Made by a program: the position numbers and the translations under genes
Notes under the pieces: generated by a model
Seen by the model: only the letters and a program-made list of their open reading frames with translations
Told to the model about the DNA's origin: nothing
The model's database searches: none
Part shown: positions 20,720-28,622 of the stretch, one piece after another
Layout: each line of letters opens with the position of its first letter
Numbering within the stretch: the stretch's first letter is position 1
Origin: Bifidobacterium angulatum DSM 20098 = JCM 7096
GTDB lineage: Bacteria; Actinomycetota; Actinomycetes; Actinomycetales; Bifidobacteriaceae
Direction of reading: 5' to 3'
Assembly: GCF_001025155.1 (NCBI RefSeq)
Contig: NZ_AP012322.1
Location: 806,001-870,000, forward strand
Length of the DNA stretch: 64,000 nt

Positions 20720-20980
20720 GGGACTCCTTGGATTTTGCAAACTCGCTCCATTTTAGCGTCTTCACCGCCGCCGCGGTTTGCCGCCTGTATATCGTCCGCA
20801 TATCGTTCGATGACGCCGGATATCATTCGACAGAACGATGGATACCGTTGTCATGCGGCATACAATCGAAAAACGTGATGCCGCGGGATGATGCTGCGGA
20901 TTTCATGCCAAGCCGCGGGGCGTTGTTTCGTACGTAGTTGGTTACGGTGTATATGGCCATCATGAAAGGAAAGAGAAGCA

Positions 20981-22345
20981 ATGCTCAATCAACCTTGGCT
21001 GAAACCCGTTATGGAATGCTCGCTGGTCAGCGGTGCGTTGCCATGGATGTTCTGGATACTCACCATAGCAGGGATGATTGCGGTTCTTGCGTTCCTTATT
21101 AAGGAGGGAGAACGTAAACGGGTCATCATCACGTTGATTGCCACGGTGGCCGGCGGTGCGATCGGATACCTGCTGACCTGGTTGTGCTCCGACGTGTTCG
21201 TGGTGTTCGGCGTCGAAATGGGAGCCAAGGTGATTCGCGCCGTGGCGATCGGTTGTGCGATGATGGTGCTGCTGATCTGCGGAATCGTGTTTCTGCGCCG
21301 CTGGAAGCGTGCACTCGCCTCCGTGGCTGTCGTGGTGGCGCTGTTCGCCACCTGCATTCACGTGGACGCGATCTATGAGGAGTTCCCAACCATCGGCAGC
21401 CTGTTCGGCTATACGGGGTATTCGAGATTGTCGTCGGCCAAACTGCGTAAGAGCACGATGAGCGTCAAGGAGTGGAAGAAGCTTGCCGCCGAGGGCAAGA
21501 TGCCCACGACCCCGAAGGAGGGGCGCATCTACGACGCGTCCATTCCCGCCGCGAAATCCGGTTTCAAGGTCCGTGACGCCATGGTCTACCTGCCGCCGGC
21601 GGCGTTGAGCGCCGAGCCGCCGGAGTTGCCGGTGATGGAACTCATGGCTGGGCAGCCGGGTAGTCCGGGGCGTTTCTTCCAAGCCAGCCATATCAAGGGC
21701 ATGCTTGACAAATACGCTTCCAAACATGACGGATTGGCACCGATCGTCATCTCCCCGGACCAGAACGGGTCGAACTCCAACAACAGCCTGTGTGCCGACA
21801 CGTCGCAAGGCAAGGCGGAAACCTACCTGACCAAGGACGTGGTCGACTGGGCGAAGAAGAATCTGCCCGTATCCGACCAGCGGTGGGCCATCGGCGGCTT
21901 CTCACAAGGTGGAACCTGCGCCACGCAGCTGGGGCCGCGCCATGCGGAACAGTACTCGCTGATCATGGCGGTCGGTGGCGAACTGCAACCGACCAGCGGC
22001 AGCATCGAACATATGGTCTCCGAGTATTTCAATGGCAACAAGGCCGCCTATGAGGCGCAGATCCCGGCAAACGCCATCAAGGAGCATGCGCCCAGCGATC
22101 AGGTCATGATCCTCGGATCCGGCGCTCTCGACCACCAATCGCTCACCAATCTGGAAACAAACGCGAAGGCCGGCATTCAAGCAGGCATGACGGTCACCAA
22201 AATCAAGGTGCCTGACAGCGCCCATGACTGGCATGCGGTGCAGGCGGTGCTCAAGCCGACCATCGACTGGTTCGCCGACATGAGCGGACTGGGCAAAATG
22301 ACGAAAGCCATCAACGAATATGAATCATTGGAGGTGCTGCCGTGA
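20981..22345 (+). CDS. Membrane-anchored alpha/beta-hydrolase esterase, possibly aminoacyl-phospholipid hydrolase
   Basis: This 454-residue protein has four N-terminal membrane segments (about 20-40, 47-66, 84-105 and 110-128). An extracytoplasmic alpha/beta-hydrolase domain follows, with nucleophile motif GFSQGG and a catalytic His in DSAHDWHAV. The fold resembles the esterase D family. Its stop overlaps the GTG start of the MprF-like gene in a GTGA, so the two are translationally coupled. In other Gram-positives, genes of this layout beside an aminoacyl-PG synthase encode alanyl-phosphatidylglycerol hydrolases (AhyD). By analogy this one may remove amino acids from membrane lipids made by its partner; that is inference. 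Confidence 0.75.
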   Translation: MLNQPWLKPVMECSLVSGALPWMFWILTIAGMIAVLAFLIKEGERKRVIITLIATVAGGAIGYLLTWLCSDVFVVFGVEMGAKVIRAVAIGCAMMVLLICGIVFLRRWKRALASVAVVVALFATCIHVDAIYEEFPTIGSLFGYTGYSRLSSAKLRKSTMSVKEWKKLAAEGKMPTTPKEGRIYDASIPAAKSGFKVRDAMVYLPPAALSAEPPELPVMELMAGQPGSPGRFFQASHIKGMLDKYASKHDGLAPIVISPDQNGSNSNNSLCADTSQGKAETYLTKDVVDWAKKNLPVSDQRWAIGGFSQGGTCATQLGPRHAEQYSLIMAVGGELQPTSGSIEHMVSEYFNGNKAAYEAQIPANAIKEHAPSDQVMILGSGALDHQSLTNLETNAKAGIQAGMTVTKIKVPDSAHDWHAVQAVLKPTIDWFADMSGLGKMTKAINEYESLEVLP

Positions 22346-24960
22346 GCGGTGAAACCAAGGAAGTGAAGAAACCAAGGCCGTCAACACCTTGGACCATGCT
22401 GTGGGGCGATGCCAAGCAATGGAACAAGAACCATAATTTCGCCACCATCACCACGGCGGTGTTCGTGGCGATCAACATCGTCCTGTGGGTCATTCTGGCA
22501 TGTTTCGGTCACAGGTTGCCGTTGCGTTACCTCAACACCACCATCGCCGACTTCAACATCGGCAAGCTGCTGGTTTCGCTGATTCTGACCCGAGGCGTGC
22601 TGCAAATGTTCGGCTGCGCGTTGCTGATCATCTTCGTGCTGGCCGTCGCCGAATCGCGTATGGGCGTTGTGCGTACCGTCGTGGTGGCGCTGGTGAGCGC
22701 CCTCGGCGGTCTGGTCGTCGGCATCGGCCTGTGTTACGGCATCGGCCTGGCCTATCAGGATGTCGGATTCATCACCCGCCAGCAGTTCACGCTCAGCCCG
22801 GTGGTACTGGTCATCGGTGCACTCATGGCGGCCAGCGCCTACAGCGATACTCTGATGCGCCGTCGTATCAGACTGCTTGGTTACATCGCCATTCTGGTGA
22901 TGCTGTTGTATGGTGGCAACCCCGGTGACTATTGCGTGCTCGCCGCCGCGTTGATCGGACAGATCATCGGTCGCGTGTGTGCCGGAGCACCCAAGCGCAA
23001 GTCCTTCCCGTCCAAGAACAAAGCCGAAGCCTCCGGCGGCATGCGCCCGTGGCAGTTCGTCCCCGTATTGGAAAGTCGTCGAATCTTCGGCGCGATCTCG
23101 GCCATCATGGCCTTGGGGCCGCTTACCGCGATCACCTCGCCCAACCATGCCGGCCCGTTGAGCACGCTCGGCTTGCTCATGAGTCCCGATTCCGTCGATA
23201 ATGTCATGCTCGCCGACTGCCTGGCCAATAACACCAAACAGGGCTGCTTCCTTCAGCTCGATCTGCTGCGCGTCTTCATGCCCGGAGGTGTGCTGCGCTC
23301 CCTTTTGCCCACCGCGGTGATGCTGGTGCTCGCCTGGGGCGTGTACCGTGGCCGTCGCTTCGCGGCGATCGGCACCGTGGTCGTCGACATCCTGCAGGTG
23401 TTCGTCGCGGTGGTCTACTACCTGTTCATCCCGCTGACGTTCTCCGACGGCGGCTTCTCCGCGTTGGTTCGTCACGGCGCGATGTTCGCCTGCATCGTCA
23501 CTGCGCTGCCGTCGTTGTTGTTCGCCGTCGCGATGATCATGTCGATGAGCCAATTCAACATCGCCGTCGGCTGGCATCGTCTGGCGCACGGTTTGTGTGC
23601 CATGGTCATCGCGTTCCTCGCTTGCGCCGGGCTGTTCCTCATCTACGGCATGGCCAGCCCGAACTCCTTCAAGCCAGCGGTCACCATGGAAAGTCTGCTT
23701 GCCGAACTGCCGGGCCGCTTCCTGCCCATCGGCTTCCTGCACTTCTCCGGTCTGAGCTTCGGGCCCAAGACCCTGCTCGCATCCGTGGTGTTCCAGGGTG
23801 TCGGCCTGGTGTTCTGGCTGGTCGTGCTCGTCGTGATGCTGCGTTGGATGAAGGACGCCACTCAAGAGAACGAAGCCGTCCGCGAACGTACCGGTCGTCT
23901 GGTCGAGCTTGGCGGCGAATCCATGAGCTTCATGGCCACGTGGGAAGGCAACCAGTACTGGCTGTCGCCGTCCAAGCGTTCCGCCGTGGCATACCGTACC
24001 GTCAACGGCATTGCGCTGACCTATACCGGCCCGTTCGGAGACCCCGCCGAATGGGAGAACGACCTGAAGGAGTTCTCCTCCTACTGTGCCATGCAGTCGC
24101 TCACCCCCGTGTTCTACAGCGTGCACCGCGAACAGCGTGACTTCCTCCTCAAGCTCGGCTGGCATTCCATCGAGGTCGGCGGCGAGATGGTCGTCGACCC
24201 GCGCAGCTGGAAGACCACCGGCAAGAAGTGGCAGGACATCCGCACGGCCATCAACAAGGCCAAGCGCGAGGGCATCACCGACGTGTATTCCAGCTTCGCC
24301 GACGCGCCGTTCGATGTGCGCGAGCAGATCGAGGACATCTCTGACGAATGGACATCCGGCAAGGCGCTGCCCGAAATGAAGTTCACCCTCGGCGGTGTGG
24401 AGGAGTTGCGCGATCCGCGCGTCAAGCTGCTGTACGCCATCGACGAGAACGGCCGCGTACTCGGCGTCACCAGCTGGATGCCGACCTGGCGCGATGGCCG
24501 TCTGATCGGTTGGACGTTGGACTTCATGCGTCACCGCACCGACAGTCCGAACGGCATCATGGAGTTCCTCATCGCCCGCATGGCCCAGCGTCTGCACGAT
24601 GAAGGCGAAGCCGATCCGCAGAACGCCGTCGAATTCATGAGCCTGTCCGCCGCGCCGCTCGCCGGCATGAACCCGGAGCGCGACAACATCGACGAGAACG
24701 GCAACACCAGCGAGGGCATGGTCATCCTGCAGCATGGCCTGCAGCTGGTCGCCAACCTTATGGAACCGGCGTACGGCTTCCGTTCGCTGTTCAACTTCAA
24801 GCGTAAGTTCCAGCCCGCCGAGGAACCCGTGTACGTGTGTTACCGCGATTCGGCGAAGCTTGCGCAGATCGGTCTGGCGGTGGTGCGCGCCTACGTGCCG
24901 ACCGTCACCGTGAAGCAGGCCGTAGGTATGATGAAGACCATCGGCAACGGTCGCAAGTGA
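22342..24960 (+). CDS. MprF-like phosphatidylglycerol lysyl/alanyltransferase (DUF2156)
   Basis: This 872-residue membrane protein has an N-terminal ~530 residues with about 12 membrane helices (flippase-like part). The C-terminal ~320 residues form the cytosolic DUF2156 double-GNAT domain, including WEGNQYW and a conserved DPRSWKTTGKKWQ stretch. MprF enzymes transfer an amino acid from aminoacyl-tRNA to phosphatidylglycerol and move the product outward, lowering negative surface charge and raising resistance to cationic peptides. Translation starts at GTG 22342 with GGAGG 7 bases upstream, inside the upstream esterase's stop. The amino acid used (Lys, Ala or other) cannot be read from sequence. 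Confidence 0.83.
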   Translation: MSGETKEVKKPRPSTPWTMLWGDAKQWNKNHNFATITTAVFVAINIVLWVILACFGHRLPLRYLNTTIADFNIGKLLVSLILTRGVLQMFGCALLIIFVLAVAESRMGVVRTVVVALVSALGGLVVGIGLCYGIGLAYQDVGFITRQQFTLSPVVLVIGALMAASAYSDTLMRRRIRLLGYIAILVMLLYGGNPGDYCVLAAALIGQIIGRVCAGAPKRKSFPSKNKAEASGGMRPWQFVPVLESRRIFGAISAIMALGPLTAITSPNHAGPLSTLGLLMSPDSVDNVMLADCLANNTKQGCFLQLDLLRVFMPGGVLRSLLPTAVMLVLAWGVYRGRRFAAIGTVVVDILQVFVAVVYYLFIPLTFSDGGFSALVRHGAMFACIVTALPSLLFAVAMIMSMSQFNIAVGWHRLAHGLCAMVIAFLACAGLFLIYGMASPNSFKPAVTMESLLAELPGRFLPIGFLHFSGLSFGPKTLLASVVFQGVGLVFWLVVLVVMLRWMKDATQENEAVRERTGRLVELGGESMSFMATWEGNQYWLSPSKRSAVAYRTVNGIALTYTGPFGDPAEWENDLKEFSSYCAMQSLTPVFYSVHREQRDFLLKLGWHSIEVGGEMVVDPRSWKTTGKKWQDIRTAINKAKREGITDVYSSFADAPFDVREQIEDISDEWTSGKALPEMKFTLGGVEELRDPRVKLLYAIDENGRVLGVTSWMPTWRDGRLIGWTLDFMRHRTDSPNGIMEFLIARMAQRLHDEGEADPQNAVEFMSLSAAPLAGMNPERDNIDENGNTSEGMVILQHGLQLVANLMEPAYGFRSLFNFKRKFQPAEEPVYVCYRDSAKLAQIGLAVVRAYVPTVTVKQAVGMMKTIGNGRK

Positions 24961-25029
24961 CGCCATGAGGGTTCCGGAGCCGGGCGTGGAAACGTAGTGG
25001 CCCGGAGTCCTTGATATGAATCGATTGTT

Positions 25030-25072
25030 CACCCCTCAGCCGGTCCGGTAACGGATTGCCGGTTGGGGGGTG
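25030..25072 (+). promoter_or_regulatory. Stable hairpin just before the phosphodiesterase start
   Basis: CACCCCTCAGCCGG pairs with CCGGTTGGGGGGTG (two G-T wobbles) around a 15-base loop. No T-run follows, so it is more likely an mRNA leader structure or a weak terminator of the mprF-like operon. Confidence 0.45.
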
Positions 25073-25092
25073 AGGTTTACGATGGGGACATC

Positions 25093-26343
25093 ATGGAAAT
25101 GCCGGAAAGAAAAGAACTGCTGGGGCTGGTGCCCACAGCGACGTATGGTGATCATCTGCCGCAGGAGGGGGAACGCGGAGGAGCGTTGCACCTGTCTTCC
25201 ATCCTGCCTGCCCTGTCCAGTGCCATCGGGCATCCCGTGCCCACGGCGGTGCACGATGACCCGAAGAACCTGCAGTATGCGTTGGGGTTCCCCGACGTGC
25301 GCTCCGCCATCGTGGTGCTGGTGGATGGGCTTGGCTTCTGGAATCTCACCGACCGCATCGGGCATGCGCCGTATCTGCGTTCGTTGATGAAGGATGAGGC
25401 GAACCGTCGCCCGATCTCCACTTGCGCGCCCAGCACAACCACGGCGGCCATGGGTACGTTCGGCACGGGCACCTGCCCGGGGCTGACGGCCATGGCCGGG
25501 TACACGCAGCTCGCGCCTGCGCGGGATAGGCTCATCCAGCTCATCCAATTCAAGGATCCGCTCGCGCCGAGAACGAACGGTCCGGTTGTGCCCATCATCG
25601 ACCCGCATGACCTGCAGCGCCAGGACACCATCTTCGAGGCATTGACCGCGCAAGGCGTGCGCGTCACAAGTTCGGGTCTGGCGAAGTTCAAAGGGTCGCC
25701 GCTGAGCGAGGCCGCGTTGCGCGGTAGCAAGTACATTGCCAACGTCACACCGCGCGAACGGGTCAGGGCGGCCGCCGAAGCCGCACGTAAGCCGGGATTG
25801 TCGTATCTGTACATCCGCGATGCGGACAAGGTCGGCCACAGCAGCGGCTGGGATAGCGACAAGTGGATCGCCGCGTTTGAACATATCGATGCTCAGCTGG
25901 CGTTGCTCGCCAGGGAGGCCCCGAAGGGCACGCTGATCGTGATCACCGCCGACCATGGCATGGTGAACGCCGATCCGTCCAAGCGTATCGACATTGCATG
26001 CGAGCCGGTATTGCAGCAGGGGGTCCGTTTCGTGGGCGGCGAGCCGCGTGCGGTGATGCTATATGCGGATGACGATCCGGAGGCTGTGGCAGAAAGGTGG
26101 CGTGATTTCCTGGAGGATAGGGCGCTGGTCCGTACCAAGGCCCAGGCGATGACCGACGGATTGTTCGGCACGGTGAGCGAGCGTGTGGAACCGATGCTCG
26201 GCGATGTGATCGTGCAGGCGGTCGACGAGGTCACGATCGTCGATTCACGCACCCAGGCGGATAAGGCCACGCGCCTGCCCAGCGTGCATGGATCGCAGAC
26301 CATGATGGAGATGGATATCCCCTGCATCGTGGACGTGGCCTGA
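25093..26343 (+). CDS. Alkaline-phosphatase-fold nucleotide pyrophosphatase/phosphodiesterase
   Basis: This 416-residue protein of the type I phosphodiesterase/nucleotide pyrophosphatase family shows metal-site motifs. These are VDGLGFWN near residue 75 and STTTAAMGTFGTG with the nucleophile Thr/Ser, a YIRDADKVGH Asp/His cluster, ITADHGM, and a C-terminal SVHGS His. It has no signal peptide, so it is likely cytosolic. The family hydrolyses phosphodiester or pyrophosphate bonds; the substrate here is unknown. The ATG at 25093 is preferred to the GTG at 25063, which lies inside the preceding hairpin. The gene ends at a strong bidirectional terminator. Confidence 0.8.
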   Translation: MEMPERKELLGLVPTATYGDHLPQEGERGGALHLSSILPALSSAIGHPVPTAVHDDPKNLQYALGFPDVRSAIVVLVDGLGFWNLTDRIGHAPYLRSLMKDEANRRPISTCAPSTTTAAMGTFGTGTCPGLTAMAGYTQLAPARDRLIQLIQFKDPLAPRTNGPVVPIIDPHDLQRQDTIFEALTAQGVRVTSSGLAKFKGSPLSEAALRGSKYIANVTPRERVRAAAEAARKPGLSYLYIRDADKVGHSSGWDSDKWIAAFEHIDAQLALLAREAPKGTLIVITADHGMVNADPSKRIDIACEPVLQQGVRFVGGEPRAVMLYADDDPEAVAERWRDFLEDRALVRTKAQAMTDGLFGTVSERVEPMLGDVIVQAVDEVTIVDSRTQADKATRLPSVHGSQTMMEMDIPCIVDVA

Positions 26344-26380
26344 TCGTGCCGTTACGGCGGCACTGACGGGCCGGCAAACA

Positions 26381-26419
26381 TGCGAACGCTCCGGTGAGGA
26401 ATTCACCGGAGCGTTCGCA
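26381..26419. terminator. Bidirectional terminator (17-bp perfect stem)
   Basis: TGCGAACGCTCCGGTGA pairs perfectly with its complement across a 5-base loop, between the convergent phosphodiesterase and sepH genes. Confidence 0.8.
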
Positions 26420-26448
26420 CAGGGGCTTGGGGCGTTCCCCGCCTATCG

Positions 26449-27600
26449 TCAATCGCCGAAGAGGATCTCATCCCAGCTGGGCACCGCAGAACGGCCTGAA
26501 CGGCGTTTCGCGCGTACTGTTTTGGCTACGCGTGGCGTTTCATCCGTATCCATCGTGTCCTGTGCGGCGATCGCCTGCTCTGACGTGATGCTGCGGGTCT
26601 CAGGCACATTCTGGCCGCCTTCGTGCTGTTCGGATGCGTCACCGGTCTGCGCTTCATTCGCGTTCCCGCTCTGGTCGCTCTGGCTGTCCTGACCGTTCTG
26701 GCCGTTGTCGCCGTCGGCTGCGCCCGTGTCGTCGTCGGTTGCGTCATTCTCGGTGTTGCCTTCGGGTGAGTCGCCCTGTTCGACGGCGTTCCCGGCACCG
26801 TCGTCGTTCGATTCGCTGCTCTCGTTCGCCATGGCTTCGGCGGTTTGCGCGGTGTGCGCCACAGTGTCCACCGCAAGACGTTGCGTGCCGTTCACACGTT
26901 CGGTGATCAGCGGAATCGTCGGCGAGGGGGAATCCGAGTCCTCCGTATGCGCGGACGCCATGTCCTCCAACGGAACCGTCTCGTCGAAGATGATATTGGG
27001 GGAGCGGTCGACGATGCGATGCTCCTCCATGATCCGCTTCGCGATGTCGTTGAGGTTCACCACGGAATTGTCGTGCATGTTCCACGTCCACTCGGCGCGC
27101 AGCTGTTCGCCGGAGATCATGAAATCGGCGAAGATATGCCACGGTTCATGCCCGCGGCGTGTCGCGCTCCATGCAAGCGTGTCGCGTTCGATATGCGACT
27201 CGCTGATGGCGAGTGTGATCAGATCCTCCACCGTGTGCGCACGGCTTTCCTTCGGTGCCGGAACACGTTTGAACTGTTCGATGGCATACTGTTTTTCGGT
27301 CTGCACCGAGGAGGAGAACCTTCGGACCAAAGCCTCGTTGAGGTTGTATTGTTCGGCCACCTCCGAAGGGGTGAAACCGGCACGAATCAACTGCTGGATC
27401 TTCGAAATCGGCAGCGTGTCGTGGGTCTTGGGCTGCTGTTGCCCCAACGCTTCCAAGCGAATCTGCTTGGCTTCGAGGATGGCTCGTTCCAGTTTTTCGT
27501 CCACCGTGACGAGGAACTTCTCGCCGCCCGCGACGAATACCAGGTCACCTGCGTCGGAGACATGGTCCAGACGGGCGCCCCTAGGCGAATTATCAGCCAT
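26449..27600 (-). CDS. sepH: Septation protein SepH
   Basis: This 383-residue protein has the N-terminal DUF3071 domain with a helix-turn-helix-like core (ISKIQQLIRAGFTPSEVAEQ, about 67-86). A long, very acidic Asp/Gly/Asn/Gln linker of ~130 residues follows, and then the conserved C-terminal tail VPSWDEILFG. This matches actinobacterial SepH, which binds FtsZ and stimulates its assembly at the division site. The ATG at 27600 is taken as start; a GTG two codons earlier is possible. It is divergent from the DUF4193 gene. Confidence 0.88.
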   Translation of the reverse strand: MADNSPRGARLDHVSDAGDLVFVAGGEKFLVTVDEKLERAILEAKQIRLEALGQQQPKTHDTLPISKIQQLIRAGFTPSEVAEQYNLNEALVRRFSSSVQTEKQYAIEQFKRVPAPKESRAHTVEDLITLAISESHIERDTLAWSATRRGHEPWHIFADFMISGEQLRAEWTWNMHDNSVVNLNDIAKRIMEEHRIVDRSPNIIFDETVPLEDMASAHTEDSDSPSPTIPLITERVNGTQRLAVDTVAHTAQTAEAMANESSESNDDGAGNAVEQGDSPEGNTENDATDDDTGAADGDNGQNGQDSQSDQSGNANEAQTGDASEQHEGGQNVPETRSITSEQAIAAQDTMDTDETPRVAKTVRAKRRSGRSAVPSWDEILFGD

Positions 27601-27747
27601 GCGCACACCACTTTCCGCTAAAACTTATGCACTTCTTTTAAGTATGCCCCACGTGTCGAACTTTACGAGCATTTCTTTTCGTGTATCCTCTACGGGAGTA
27701 GACCCGACACTGAGTGTGTGTCGCTTGGACCGAAGAAAGGAAATGTG

Positions 27748-28038
27748 ATGGCTCAGGATTACGATTTCCCCCGCAATAAGGACGAGGATGAGGAGTCGCT
27801 GCAGGCGTTGGGCAAGAGCTCGCAGAACTCCGCGAGCGATCTTGATGACGACGAGAACGCCATTGCCGAGGATTACGAGCTGCCCGGTGCCGATCTGAGC
27901 AACGAGGACTCCTCCGTAACGGTGATCCCGATGCAGGGCGACGAGTTCATCTGCTCCGAATGCTTCCTGGTAAAGCATCGCAGCCAGCTGGACCACACCA
28001 CCGAGGATGGTCCCGTCTGCAAGGAATGCGCCGCCTGA
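27748..28038 (+). CDS. DUF4193 family zinc-ribbon protein
   Basis: This 96-residue, strongly acidic protein has two C-terminal cysteine pairs, CSEC and CKEC, about 27 residues apart, probably one zinc site. It matches the actinobacteria-specific DUF4193 family, which nearly always sits beside dut and sepH-type genes. Function unknown; the acidic, zinc-bearing form recalls RNA-polymerase-associated small proteins, which is only a guess. AAAGGAAA precedes the ATG, and the stop overlaps the dut start by one base (TGATG). Confidence 0.88.
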   Translation: MAQDYDFPRNKDEDEESLQALGKSSQNSASDLDDDENAIAEDYELPGADLSNEDSSVTVIPMQGDEFICSECFLVKHRSQLDHTTEDGPVCKECAA

Positions 28039-28523
28039 TGTCGTTCGACGAAACCTACAACGAGCCGGAGAACACTGAGGTTCTCATCAAGGCCGTGAAC
28101 GGAGGTCAACCGGCGGAACTGGTGCAGTTGCACTACGCACATGCCGGGGATGCCGGTGCCGACCTGAGAGCCGCCGAGTCATTCGACCTGAAACCGTTCG
28201 AACGCAGACTGGTACCCACCGGCGTCGCCATCGCGCTGCCGGCGGGGTACGTGGCGCTGGTACATCCCCGCAGCGGTCTGGCCGTCAAGCAGGGCATCAC
28301 GGTGCTCAACGCCCCGGGAACCATTGATGCCGGGTACCGTGGCGAGATCAAGGTGCCGCTGATCAACCTCGATCCGGAGCACACCGCGCATTTCGAAATC
28401 GGCGACCGTATCGCGCAGCTGGTCATCCAGCGCTACGTGGAAGCCAGATTCATTCCGGCTGAAACGCTGCCGGGGTCGGATCGTGCGGAACGAGGCTTCG
28501 GGTCCACCGGAATCAAAGCATGA
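28038..28523 (+). CDS. dut: Deoxyuridine 5'-triphosphate nucleotidohydrolase
   Basis: This 161-residue trimeric dUTPase has all five family motifs: DAGADLRA, PRSGLAVKQGI, GTIDAGYRGE, RIAQLVI and the C-terminal RGFGSTG arm. It converts dUTP to dUMP and pyrophosphate, keeping uracil out of DNA and feeding thymidylate synthesis. The start at 28038 uses the TGATG overlap with the upstream gene, implying coupled translation. Confidence 0.95.
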   Translation: MSFDETYNEPENTEVLIKAVNGGQPAELVQLHYAHAGDAGADLRAAESFDLKPFERRLVPTGVAIALPAGYVALVHPRSGLAVKQGITVLNAPGTIDAGYRGEIKVPLINLDPEHTAHFEIGDRIAQLVIQRYVEARFIPAETLPGSDRAERGFGSTGIKA

Positions 28524-28622
28524 CGCATCGGCTTACCCGCCGCGTCGAAAGCGGGTCAGCGGGCAAGCGGTGATAACGTGGAGACGTTCGCGTGTAATAC
28601 TGCAAGCGTTGGAGAGGCAAGT

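Noticed and set aside
20720..20980. tRNA or other structured RNA in the parC/esterase gap
   Set aside because: No cloverleaf, no TTC-type loop and no terminator found on reading both strands.
22381..25032. 883-codon open frame antisense to the mprF-like gene
   Set aside because: It mirrors the codon pattern of the GC-rich sense gene, is rich in His/Gln/Asp as expected of antisense translation, and shows no domain.
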